Positions 7,461 through 14,271 of a DNA stretch of 14,272 nt are shown in pieces. This DNA is from Candidatus Brocadiaceae bacterium. Its GTDB lineage: Bacteria > Planctomycetota > MHYJ01 > JACQXL01 > CAKKQI01. How positions within the stretch are numbered: position 1 is the stretch's first letter; each line of letters begins with the position of its first letter. The notes beneath the pieces are model-generated. The model worked only from the letters and a program-made list of their open reading frames with translations. It did not search any database and was not told the DNA's origin. The stretch is taken from positions 589 to 14,860 of the forward strand of contig CAKKQI010000065.1 in assembly GCA_919901895.1 (NCBI GenBank), given 5' to 3'. Position numbers and translations under genes: made by a program.

Positions 7461-8246
7461 TTAGCGGTTTCTGTGACACCGCGCTTGTTCAGAGATTGTT
7501 TTCATTAAGTCTATGACAAAATTACCGTTACCTGATAATAAATTAACCAATTGTAAAAATAATGTTCCCGTTCCTTGAGAATGATTTTTATATTGCTGGA
7601 TATCGGCAGGCGTACAATTTTGAATGGGGGATTTCATTTTTAACTTGGTATATGATTCTGCCGAACACGAATTCAAGGCAATATGTATCGGATGAAAATT
7701 GAATATCTTTAGCCCAACTTGGTTGTATTTTCGGTCGTTAATATTCCAGGAGCGTTCAGGGTTAAATAATTCTAAATCATCTTCCCAGAAGAAAGGGACG
7801 CGGAATAGGGGGGCTATAGTATTGCCCAGCGGTAAATAATGATAAGTGATATTCGGAGTGTACGGTAGGAATAGCGAAACATCTATTTTGATTCCGAAAT
7901 CCCGAACCGTCTTCCTTAAAAAGTTTGAATTCTGGTATAACCCATGGGTTCTCATGCTAATAGCATCAGGGACTATATTTTTAATATGTGACATTATTTC
8001 GTCCTCGGTTTTGCCATGAGTTGAACCCGGGTAAAAATTGGGATGTATTCCTAACTCAAAAAGTTCCGGGTGTAAGCGTAACCGGCTAATAGCATCTGAC
8101 TTATGAGTTACAAACCAGGTGGTTTTGACCCGGTTGGCGATCAGGACGGAAGCCACCTCATCAATGACAAAATCCGGAGCCCAATCAATGTCAAATGTTA
8201 ATAAAAACATATCCTGCAATTTGTTATGGCTTTGCTCTGATAACAT
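7461..8246 (-). CDS. WalW-like polysaccharide deacetylase-family (NodB-fold) protein
   Basis: A 261-residue protein of the NodB/polysaccharide-deacetylase superfamily, closest by eye to the WalW-like branch. 'LTFDIDWAPDFVIDE' (17-31) carries the paired Asp residues D19 and D21; 'TTWFVTH' follows; 'FELGIHPNFYPGSTHG' gives H68 and H77; 'RTHGLYQNS' gives R99 and H101; 'FRVPFFWEDD' and 'NFHPIHIAL' (H185) complete the set. These could form a metal site for hydrolytic N- or O-deacetylation, but the classic HxxxH metal motif is replaced by 'HPN'. The start is ATG 8246: AAGAG lies 7 bases upstream and the gap to the methyltransferase stop is 10 bp. A TTG at 8294 would overlap that gene by 38 bp. No signal peptide is seen, so it probably acts in the cytoplasm on a precursor. 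Confidence 0.82.
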   Translation of the reverse strand: MLSEQSHNKLQDMFLLTFDIDWAPDFVIDEVASVLIANRVKTTWFVTHKSDAISRLRLHPELFELGIHPNFYPGSTHGKTEDEIMSHIKNIVPDAISMRTHGLYQNSNFLRKTVRDFGIKIDVSLFLPYTPNITYHYLPLGNTIAPLFRVPFFWEDDLELFNPERSWNINDRKYNQVGLKIFNFHPIHIALNSCSAESYTKLKMKSPIQNCTPADIQQYKNHSQGTGTLFLQLVNLLSGNGNFVIDLMKTISEQARCHRNR

Positions 8247-8256
8247 AATAAAACTC

Positions 8257-9057
8257 TTATAACAATCTGGTTCTGACAGGCGCCTTCTTTGCAATCACTG
8301 TAATACCGCTGTCCCCGATATTAAAATGTATCGGCTTAAGGAATAATTCGTTAAGCCAACCTTTGACTTCATCCGGCGTCTGCCGGTGGGCGTAAAAAGG
8401 ACGGTACCAGTCAAAGTTCACATTATTATTCTCATCAAAGTTTAACGCCTCATTCCAGTAAAACTTCATCATATACCAGTATAAAAATCGTTGGAGGTCA
8501 TAGTTACCTTTAGGTATCTCTAACAGAGATATATCTTCAGGGACTTTTATCTTTATCTTCTGCCGGCTGAGTTGTTTCGCCAGGAGCGTTAACGGTTCCA
8601 GCGCTTTCCAGGATTCTTCGTTTGACAGGTGAGCAATCCGCCTCCTGATTTCATCGTCCACAAACTCCCTTACCGGTCCTTTTTTTCGGTAGACATAAAA
8701 CATCACATAGCCGCCGGCCTTAACCTTCCGGGTAATGGAGACGAGCGCTTTCCTGGTATCAGGCGTATGATGTAATACGCCGTCGGATATTACAATATCA
8801 AATGTATTATCTTCAAAAGGCAGGCTGAATATATCAGCCTGAACCAGGAACAGCGGCAGTGTGCCGTTCCAGTGTTTATAGGCCGCATCGACGGATTTGC
8901 TTATGTCAAACCCGACGATTGCCCTGGCATATCGCCCGAAATGGTTTTCGTTCTGACCGCTGCCGATACCCGCATCCAGCACCAATTTACCGGTAAAGAA
9001 CCTTTCAACCTCTTTGGAAGACTTGAACCCGAACCGGTCCCTGAAAAACCGGCCCAT
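8257..9057 (-). CDS. Class I SAM-dependent methyltransferase (C-terminal piece of a split gene)
   Basis: 266 residues from the ATG at 9057. Motif I is 'VLDAGIGSG' (26-34). D51 in 'IVGFDIS' is the acidic residue that would bind the SAM ribose, D75 in 'QADIFSLPF' the adenine-side acid, and 'SDGVLHHTPD' (91-100) is motif IV of Methyltransf_11-type enzymes. About 130 further residues rich in Trp, Tyr and charged residues form a C-terminal extension. No ribosome site precedes 9057, and the sequence before the SAM motif ('GRFFRDRFGFKSSKEVERFF') is the linker normally found behind a zinc ribbon. The gene is therefore probably the C-terminal part of a longer enzyme interrupted by the TAG at 9085. The fold itself looks intact, and a fragment made by re-initiation could still bind SAM. 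The methyl acceptor, probably a sugar or a lipid-linked glycan, is unknown. Confidence 0.85.
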   Translation of the reverse strand: MGRFFRDRFGFKSSKEVERFFTGKLVLDAGIGSGQNENHFGRYARAIVGFDISKSVDAAYKHWNGTLPLFLVQADIFSLPFEDNTFDIVISDGVLHHTPDTRKALVSITRKVKAGGYVMFYVYRKKGPVREFVDDEIRRRIAHLSNEESWKALEPLTLLAKQLSRQKIKIKVPEDISLLEIPKGNYDLQRFLYWYMMKFYWNEALNFDENNNVNFDWYRPFYAHRQTPDEVKGWLNELFLKPIHFNIGDSGITVIAKKAPVRTRLL

Positions 9058-9084
9058 CAGGTCAATATGCTTAGGTTTAAATCC

Positions 9085-9087
9085 CTA
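9085..9087 (-). other. In-frame TAG splitting a zinc-ribbon/methyltransferase gene
   Basis: The TAG is in the same frame as the methyltransferase downstream. Reading through it gives 'FGFKWTRDN', the TAG, 'GFKPKHIDL' and then the Met at 9057. The joined frame would have 342 codons, of which the TAG is codon 67. One base change would restore a sense codon. TAG ends the formyltransferase (3674) and the oxidoreductase (6446) in the normal way, so general recoding is unlikely. Confidence 0.75.
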
Positions 9088-9285
9088 ATTGTCTCGTGTC
9101 CATTTAAAGCCGAAAGTATCCATTACCTGCTTATTTTTATCCCCAATGTATTTCTCTCTAACAAAACGGGGGATGTTATTAACTACAGGATAACGTGTAT
9201 TACATTTCTGGCAAACTAATTTTTCTGAATAAAATGTTAATCTCAATTTGCAATACGGGCAAAGCAATATAATTGGCCAATTCAT
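9085..9285 (-). CDS. N-terminal zinc-ribbon piece of a split SAM methyltransferase
   Basis: A 66-residue reading frame from ATG 9285 to a TAG at 9085. Four cysteines in CPYC (C9, C12) and CQKC (C25, C28) make a zinc ribbon of the Trm112/YcaR kind, followed by 'YPVVNNIPRFV' and 'DTFGFKWTRDN'. In many SAM methyltransferases of sugar clusters this exact arrangement is the N-terminal part of one protein, with the SAM-binding domain following a few dozen residues later. Here that domain follows in the same frame (8257-9057), separated only by the TAG and nine codons. The ATG at 9285 is preferred over a TTG at 9306 because it overlaps the upstream stop as ATGA and has AAGGGA 5 bases upstream. It could be a separate small zinc-ribbon protein, but a broken single gene seems likelier. 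Confidence 0.75.
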   Translation of the reverse strand: MNWPIILLCPYCKLRLTFYSEKLVCQKCNTRYPVVNNIPRFVREKYIGDKNKQVMDTFGFKWTRDN

Positions 9286-9821
9286 ACTTTTCCCTTTATC
9301 GAGCAAGGGTTACCCCATGCCTTAGAATTTGATGGAATATTCCTATCGACAAAACTATTAGCGCCTATTATACAGCCATCGCCTATTACAACTCCTTTGA
9401 TTATTACTGTATTCGGACCTATATAACATCTATTCCCGATGGTAACAGGGCCTTTTTCATAATCATCTTTACCGCCGGATAATGCCCACTTTACAGAATC
9501 GTGAGTGTATATTTGAACGCCGGCTGATATACTACAATAAGCGCCTATTTTTAATCCACCGGACCCATCAAGCACAGTAAAAGGTCCTATCCATGTTTTT
9601 TGCCCCACCTTTATATCGCCAATAATTAACGAGCTATCATAAACACTTGCGCCTTTGCCAAATCCAAGATATTTTGCCCGTTCCCATCTATCAAAAAGTT
9701 CATCACTAAACGGTAGACTTCTATTCCACTCCTGTTTTATATTATCTCTTAAAAGCCTGTGCAATTTAGAAAGCAGATGATATATTACTAAATCTTTTGG
9801 TTTAGTAGATTTTAGTTTCAT
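9282..9821 (-). CDS. Left-handed beta-helix (hexapeptide repeat) acyltransferase
   Basis: A 179-residue acyltransferase with many imperfect hexapeptide repeats, for example 'LIIGDIKVGQKTWIGPFTVL' and 'VTIGNRCYIGPNTVIIKGVV', forming a left-handed beta-helix over about residues 65-165. H107 in 'IYTHDSV' is the likely catalytic base, followed by a loop ('ALSGGKDDYEKG'), as in sugar O- and N-acetyltransferases. It probably moves an acetyl or related acyl group from acetyl-CoA to a sugar hydroxyl or amine. The start chosen is ATG at 9821: GAGGAG lies 9 bases upstream and the ATG forms an ATGA overlap with the AsnB stop. An upstream ATG at 9845 would overlap AsnB by 28 bp and has no ribosome site. 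The first 50 residues are helical and charged. The gene is notably AT-rich compared with asnB. Confidence 0.88.
   Translation of the reverse strand: MKLKSTKPKDLVIYHLLSKLHRLLRDNIKQEWNRSLPFSDELFDRWERAKYLGFGKGASVYDSSLIIGDIKVGQKTWIGPFTVLDGSGGLKIGAYCSISAGVQIYTHDSVKWALSGGKDDYEKGPVTIGNRCYIGPNTVIIKGVVIGDGCIIGANSFVDRNIPSNSKAWGNPCSIKGKV
9291..9296 (-). promoter_or_regulatory. Ribosome binding site of the zinc-ribbon reading frame
   Basis: The minus strand reads AAGGGA, 5 bases before the ATG at 9285, inside the end of the acyltransferase gene. It supports ATG 9285 over TTG 9306. No comparable site precedes the ATG at 9057 of the downstream methyltransferase piece, which suggests that the whole 9285-8257 frame was originally translated from here. 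Confidence 0.6.
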
Positions 9822-11698
9822 ATTATAAATCTCCTCAACCACCATTCAAAATTTAATAGGGACCAGATAAACAGCCGCCGGTTCTGCTGGCCGGCTAAAT
9901 GTTCATCTATAAGATTTAATACAGATTTTCTGTCCAGATAGTTATAAATCTTCGCGTCTTCATTATACAGCGCCTTGCGTACATAGTCTATGCTCTCCCC
10001 TTTGAACCAGGAAGCATCCGGCGCGGAAAAACCCTGTTTTTCCCGTTCCGTAACTTCCGAAGGAATATACCGTCCCATTACTTTCCGCAATAATAACTTA
10101 CCATCCCGCGCCTTTTCATAATATTTAGACGTTTTTGACCCGGGTTCGTTTTCATTAATGCGCACTACTTCAGCCAGATTGCCGAGTTTAAATTTGACCG
10201 GCAATTTCATCGCAAAATCCACCAGGTCATTATCCAGAAAAGGTACTCTGGTTTCTAAACTATGGGCCATACTGAGTTTGTCTTCCACCACCAGGAGACC
10301 GTGCAAAAATGTTTTCGCTTCAAAATAAAGCGAATGATTAATATAATCTTCCGGCTTGGTTAATTTCTCGGCGTGTTCATAAAAAACATTACGAAAAATA
10401 TCGCGCGTCCAGATGTGTTTTACCTGCCCCCAGACCGGTTTAAAAACTTCGTGGATAACCGCATTGGGGATTAATCTCTGCCAGAAGAGATAATATTTAT
10501 CAATGTAATGTTCAAAATCGTCATTGACTACGGCCCGGTAATAACGCCAGGGATAGCCGCCGAAAAGTTCGTCGCCGCCGGCGCCGGAAAGTACGACCTT
10601 GACAAACTTGGAAGCCAGTTGCGCAATATAGAAATTGGGATAACTCTGACCGACCCGCGGTTCTTCCAGATGCCAGGCAAATTTAGGCAAAATCCGTTCC
10701 ATATCACCGGCCTTTAGAACCATCTCGTAATGCTCGGTTTTGAACAGATAAGACATATATTCGGCTTTTTGGCGTTCGTCAAACCCCATTTCCAGACCGG
10801 AAGCCGAGTGAAGGTCAAATCCGCAGGTAAAAGTCCTGATATACGGTAATTGCCTGGCGGCTATCGCCGTAATAGAACCGGAATCCATTCCGCCGCTTAA
10901 ATATGAAGCGACGTCCACGTCGCTAACCAGCTGCCGGTTTACCGCCTGACGGAAAAGACGGTCCAGTTCTTCTAAATATTCTTTCTCGGAAACAGGTTTA
11001 TCAGGCTCCCTGAAATTGAAATCCCAGTATTGATGTAATTCTAAATTGCTCGTTGTTTTGCCCAATATTAACTTACCCCAGTGGCCGGCCGGGAAAATAT
11101 GGATGCCTTTTAAAAGCGTCCTATCGGTAAAGATATTCTGGAAGGTAAAATACTCCAGCAGGGCTTCCAAGTCAATCTCTCTTTTTACCGCGGGATGGGT
11201 CAAAATGGCCTTCTGCTCCGAGGCAAAGATAAAGACATTTCCCTGTAAGATGTAATAAAGCGGTTTTATGCCGTAGCGGTCCCGGGCGAGAAATAATTCC
11301 TGCCGGGCTTTATCCCAGATGGCAAAAGCAAACATTCCGTTAAAACGACTGACACACTCCGGTCCCCACTGAATATATGAATTCAGGACTACTTCAGAAT
11401 CGGTCTTTGACCTGAACCTGTGACCGAGGGTTTCCAATTCAGCCCGCAGTTCCCGGAAGTTATAAACCTCGCCATTATAGGTTATGGCGAACTGTTTATC
11501 CGGGCTAATCATCGGTTGTTTACCGGCCGGGGAAAGGTCAATAATAGCCAGACGGCGATGCCCTAATCCGATAAAATTATCGGTATAAAATCCCTCACCA
11601 TCCGGCCCCCGATGCGCGATGGCATCGGTCATCTTGCGGAGCAAGTCCGGAGAAACAGGTTCACCATTCAGATTAAAAATTCCTGCAATACCGCACAT
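9818..11698 (-). CDS. asnB: Asparagine synthase-type glutamine amidotransferase (AsnB family)
   Basis: A 626-residue class II glutamine amidotransferase fused to a synthetase domain. After Met removal Cys2 ('MCGIAGIF') would be the glutaminase nucleophile; R49, 'NGE' at 75-77 and D100 line the glutamine pocket. The synthetase half has the PP-loop 'SGGMDSGS' at 268-275, the ATP-pyrophosphatase signature, and 'SGAGGDELFGGYPWR' further on. It would hydrolyse glutamine and pass the ammonia to an acyl-adenylated carboxylate. Members in polysaccharide clusters often amidate a uronic acid or another glycan carboxylate rather than aspartate; that role is inferred here from the neighbours. The start is the ATG at 11698, 4 bp after the preceding stop; no clear Shine-Dalgarno site is seen. 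It ends in an ATGA overlap with the acyltransferase. Its GC looks visibly higher than that of the next gene. Confidence 0.93.
   Translation of the reverse strand: MCGIAGIFNLNGEPVSPDLLRKMTDAIAHRGPDGEGFYTDNFIGLGHRRLAIIDLSPAGKQPMISPDKQFAITYNGEVYNFRELRAELETLGHRFRSKTDSEVVLNSYIQWGPECVSRFNGMFAFAIWDKARQELFLARDRYGIKPLYYILQGNVFIFASEQKAILTHPAVKREIDLEALLEYFTFQNIFTDRTLLKGIHIFPAGHWGKLILGKTTSNLELHQYWDFNFREPDKPVSEKEYLEELDRLFRQAVNRQLVSDVDVASYLSGGMDSGSITAIAARQLPYIRTFTCGFDLHSASGLEMGFDERQKAEYMSYLFKTEHYEMVLKAGDMERILPKFAWHLEEPRVGQSYPNFYIAQLASKFVKVVLSGAGGDELFGGYPWRYYRAVVNDDFEHYIDKYYLFWQRLIPNAVIHEVFKPVWGQVKHIWTRDIFRNVFYEHAEKLTKPEDYINHSLYFEAKTFLHGLLVVEDKLSMAHSLETRVPFLDNDLVDFAMKLPVKFKLGNLAEVVRINENEPGSKTSKYYEKARDGKLLLRKVMGRYIPSEVTEREKQGFSAPDASWFKGESIDYVRKALYNEDAKIYNYLDRKSVLNLIDEHLAGQQNRRLFIWSLLNFEWWLRRFII
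9831..9836 (-). promoter_or_regulatory. Ribosome binding site deciding the acyltransferase start
   Basis: The minus strand reads GAGGAG here, 9 bases before the ATG at 9821, inside the end of asnB. It is one of the strongest Shine-Dalgarno matches in the window and supports the 9821 start over the ATG at 9845. With the ATGA stop-start overlap it suggests translational coupling to asnB. Confidence 0.75.
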
Positions 11699-11702
11699 AA
11701 TA

Positions 11703-12863
11703 TTATTTTAGCAACTTTATTAAACTGTTAATTATTTTATTCTGCTCTTTTCCAGTCATGGTCTGGTACAATGGCAAAGTTAAGGTTTGTTTGTCCGCCC
11801 GGCAGGCATTAGGATAATCGGCCGGGTTTAACCCATATTTTTTTCTGTAATAATCCAGAGTTACCACCGCATGGGTGCCCTGGCGAGTAGCAATACCATC
11901 CGCCGCAAGCCGTCGGGCGATTTCATCGCGCCGGCAAGGACTATTATCCTTTATCAATAATACATAAGATTGGTAAGTATGCCGGTATCCCCCTGGGGGA
12001 ATCGGTAAGATAATATTTTTTAGCCCGGATAGAGATTGATTATACCGTTCGGCTAACTGGATTCTTTTCTTCAGAATCGCATCCAGTCTTTTCATCTGTT
12101 CTATGCCGATCGCGGCCTGAATGTCCGTCATCCGGTAATTATACCCAAGTGTTTTGTATTCGGGTAAAGCAAACGCGCCTTTTTTGTGCCGGGTCAGATC
12201 CGATAACTCTGCCCCATGGTCTCTTAAAGCACGGCAAATGTTCTTTATTTTCAGGTCGTTGGTTACAATCATTCCGCCTTCGCCGGTAGTAATCGCTTTA
12301 CGCGGATGAAAACTAAAACAACCGGCTGCGCCAAAAGTTCCGATATGTTTACGGTGATATTCTGTTCCCACGGCGCAGGCGGCATCTTCTACTATCTTCA
12401 AACGATAACGACGGCTTATTTTTCTGATAGAATTCATATCGGCGCTCAAACCAAAAAGATGAACCGGGATAATGGCCTTGGTTTTCCCGTTTAAAGAACG
12501 CGCCCGATTTTGCAAATACCGATTTAATTGATCAATATCAATATTAAATGTGGATAGGTTAATATCAATAAATACCGGCCGGGCGTTAAGGTATTCAACC
12601 ACGTTGGCCGTGGCAATAAAGGTAAAAGCCGGCACAATTACTTCATCTCCGGGCTGTATGCTGGTCGCTCTCAGAGCTAAATGCAACGCCGTCGTACAAG
12701 AGGTTGCGGCGATGGCATACCGGGCGCCGGTATAATTAGCGAAGCGTTTTTCAAATTCGGCTACTTTTGGTCCCTGAACAACCCAGCCGCTATCCAGCAC
12801 CTCAGCCACCGCTTTTTTTTCAGCCGTTCCAAAAATTGGTTTAATAATTGGAATTTTATTCAT
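11703..12863 (-). CDS. DegT/DnrJ/EryC1 sugar aminotransferase (canonical)
   Basis: A 386-residue PLP-dependent aminotransferase of the DegT/DnrJ/EryC1/StrS family, with standard length and all hallmarks. 'DSGWVVQGPKVAEFE' is the N-terminal family motif, 'SCTTALHLAL' the phosphate-binding loop, 'VEDAACAVG' holds the PLP-pyridine Asp (D160), and 'SFHPRKAITTGEGG' holds the Schiff-base Lys (K189). 'GYNYRMTDIQAAIG' is the conserved segment that contributes to the dimeric active site. It would transfer an amino group, usually from glutamate or glutamine, to a keto nucleotide sugar in the cytoplasm. The ATG at 12863 has a weak GAG 8 bases upstream. The regiochemistry (C3 or C4) is not readable. The preceding epimerase/dehydratase is a plausible source of substrate, and the downstream acyl- or formyltransferase a plausible acceptor of the amine. 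Confidence 0.92.
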   Translation of the reverse strand: MNKIPIIKPIFGTAEKKAVAEVLDSGWVVQGPKVAEFEKRFANYTGARYAIAATSCTTALHLALRATSIQPGDEVIVPAFTFIATANVVEYLNARPVFIDINLSTFNIDIDQLNRYLQNRARSLNGKTKAIIPVHLFGLSADMNSIRKISRRYRLKIVEDAACAVGTEYHRKHIGTFGAAGCFSFHPRKAITTGEGGMIVTNDLKIKNICRALRDHGAELSDLTRHKKGAFALPEYKTLGYNYRMTDIQAAIGIEQMKRLDAILKKRIQLAERYNQSLSGLKNIILPIPPGGYRHTYQSYVLLIKDNSPCRRDEIARRLAADGIATRQGTHAVVTLDYYRKKYGLNPADYPNACRADKQTLTLPLYQTMTGKEQNKIINSLIKLLK

Positions 12864-12878
12864 TATTTTTTCTCTATT

Positions 12879-13847
12879 TTATGACGAAACCGATTTGAGT
12901 TTCGTCTGGCGCCATTCAATTAATTTTTTTAAACCCTGACGTAAATTGGTTTCTGCCTTAAAACCTAATTTTTCTCTGGCTTTTTGCGTAGAACCAATCC
13001 GGTGCGTGACAAAAGTCTGCCCCTGCGGTTCGTATTTGGGTTCTAATTTTGAACCGGTTAATTCTAATAATAAATATGTAATTTCTTTGATCGTTGTTTT
13101 AGTCCCCATTCCGACGTTGAAAAATTCATCCACCGCCTCACTTTTCAGGGCGCAGATATTGGCCCGGGCCGCGTCTTCCACGTAAATAAAATCATAGGAT
13201 TGCAAACCGTCCCCGTAAATCACCGGCGGCTGGCCGGCATCAATCCGGTCCAGAATTTTCATTATCACCGCAATATACGCCCCTTTGTAATCCTGGCGGG
13301 GACCATAGACATTCATATAGCGCAACCCAACATAGTTTAATTTATACATTTCGTAAAACGCCCGGAATAATTGCTCGCCGGCTATTTTAGTTGCTCCGTA
13401 AAGCGTCCGGTTGTTAAACGGATGGTCTTCGGTCATCGGGATTTCAACCGCATTGCCATAGACCGAGGCGGAAGATGAATAAACCACCCGCTTGATGCCC
13501 GCATCCCGGCAGGCTTCCATCACATTATAAGTACCGATAATATTATTAAAGACCGCCTCACGCGGCCGTTCGACACATTCCAAAAGCCAGGAAGCGGCCA
13601 GATGAAAAACATAATCTTGCCCGACCAGAACGCGCCTTAAATCTTCTGTCTTCTGAATATCGCCTTCCACTATCTTGACGCGGGAGTCTTGGACGGACTC
13701 CTGCAGGTTTTCCCGGCAGCCGCGGATAAAATTCTCAAAAACGATAATTTCCTGAACCGGCTCGCGCGCCAGAAGGTCAACCAGATGCGAACCGATCAAC
13801 CCGCCCCCGCCGATAACGGTTATTTTGGAATTTTTAATGTTATTCAT
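12879..13847 (-). CDS. NAD-dependent nucleotide-sugar epimerase/dehydratase (extended SDR)
   Basis: A 322-residue extended short-chain dehydrogenase/reductase, full length for UDP-sugar 4-epimerases and related enzymes. The NAD-binding GxxGxxG motif is G13-G16-G19 ('GGGGLIG'). The SSSASVYG segment at about 124-131 carries the active-site Ser region, and YGATK at 150-154 supplies the catalytic Tyr150 and Lys154. 'RYMNVYGPRQ' and 'YGDGLQSYDFIYVED' are typical of the substrate-binding half. The ATG at 13847 follows AGGTTG (a Shine-Dalgarno-like site) by 5 bases. The family suggests oxidation at C4 of a nucleotide-activated hexose with epimerisation or decarboxylation; the exact substrate (UDP-Glc, UDP-GlcNAc or a uronate) cannot be told from the sequence. 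It sits directly after the regulator and is followed within 15 bp by an aminotransferase, so it may help supply the sugar that the latter aminates. Confidence 0.9.
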   Translation of the reverse strand: MNNIKNSKITVIGGGGLIGSHLVDLLAREPVQEIIVFENFIRGCRENLQESVQDSRVKIVEGDIQKTEDLRRVLVGQDYVFHLAASWLLECVERPREAVFNNIIGTYNVMEACRDAGIKRVVYSSSASVYGNAVEIPMTEDHPFNNRTLYGATKIAGEQLFRAFYEMYKLNYVGLRYMNVYGPRQDYKGAYIAVIMKILDRIDAGQPPVIYGDGLQSYDFIYVEDAARANICALKSEAVDEFFNVGMGTKTTIKEITYLLLELTGSKLEPKYEPQGQTFVTHRIGSTQKAREKLGFKAETNLRQGLKKLIEWRQTKLKSVSS

Positions 13848-13851
13848 ATTT

Positions 13852-14271
13852 TCAACCTAATTTATCGGATAATAAACGGATTAAATTTATATAATTTCCT
13901 TTCACTTTTTCATCTAATTTTTCATCGGTCAGCAAGGTTAAAACTTTTTCGGGCGGAATTTTATTTTTTTCATTTTTTAAAGATTTCTCATCAGATTCTC
14001 CGCAACATAATGCTTCCGGCAACCGAAACCCTTCAAATGAGATTTTAACCAAACCGGCCAGTTCACCTTCACCTTTAATGACAAATCGCCGGATCCCTTT
14101 CCGGTATTCAGCCAGCATTACTTCTTGAATCTGTTGTTTCATCTGTTTAAGCGTCTCGATAGTCCGCAGGGTAAACCGGTAAGACTTTTTCGCCTTTTCC
14201 GTCAGCCCTTTAGGAGTAAGAAAATACTGTATTTTACGCGCGGTCAGTTGCTGTAATTTAACGTACCCTTT
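13852..14271 (-). CDS. Winged-helix (MarR-like, EPS-cluster type) regulator with Rossmann-like C-terminal part; 5' end missing
   Basis: The reading frame is open from the right edge to the TGA at 13852, giving 139 visible residues; the true start lies outside the window. A methionine codon at 14142 is internal: the 43 codons before it look like the wing of a winged helix-turn-helix domain, with 'KGYVKLQQLTARKIQYFLTP' then 'KGLTEKA'. An amphipathic helix follows (about residues 30-55). This pattern matches the MarR-like regulators found at the head of polysaccharide clusters. The next stretch, 'GIRRFVIKGEGELAGLVKIS', resembles the first beta strand and glycine loop of a Rossmann-like domain (family form 'GAGELA'), but the part is short and ends in a Lys/Glu-rich tail. 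The stop lies 4 bp before the epimerase start. I infer that it regulates this operon and perhaps senses a nucleotide or sugar nucleotide; the ligand is unknown. Confidence 0.75.
   Translation of the reverse strand, partial: KGYVKLQQLTARKIQYFLTPKGLTEKAKKSYRFTLRTIETLKQMKQQIQEVMLAEYRKGIRRFVIKGEGELAGLVKISFEGFRLPEALCCGESDEKSLKNEKNKIPPEKVLTLLTDEKLDEKVKGNYINLIRLLSDKLG

Noticed and set aside
8247..8294. TTG start at 8294 for the WalW-like protein
   Set aside because: It would overlap the methyltransferase by 38 bp, and the ATG at 8246 has AAGAG at a good distance and leaves a normal 10-bp gap.
9085..9087. Genome-wide TAG recoding or pyrrolysine insertion
   Set aside because: TAG closes two other genes here (3674 and 6446) where read-through gives only an out-of-frame or very short extension, and the enzyme is a SAM methyltransferase, not a methylamine methyltransferase.
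13689..14048. Plus-strand open frame of 119 codons at the right end
   Set aside because: It runs opposite the epimerase and the regulator, both supported by family motifs, and its product is not recognisable.
13852..14142. A separate 96-residue protein starting at ATG 14142
   Set aside because: The same frame stays open to the right edge, and the extra codons encode a winged-helix wing, so this ATG is internal to a larger regulator gene.
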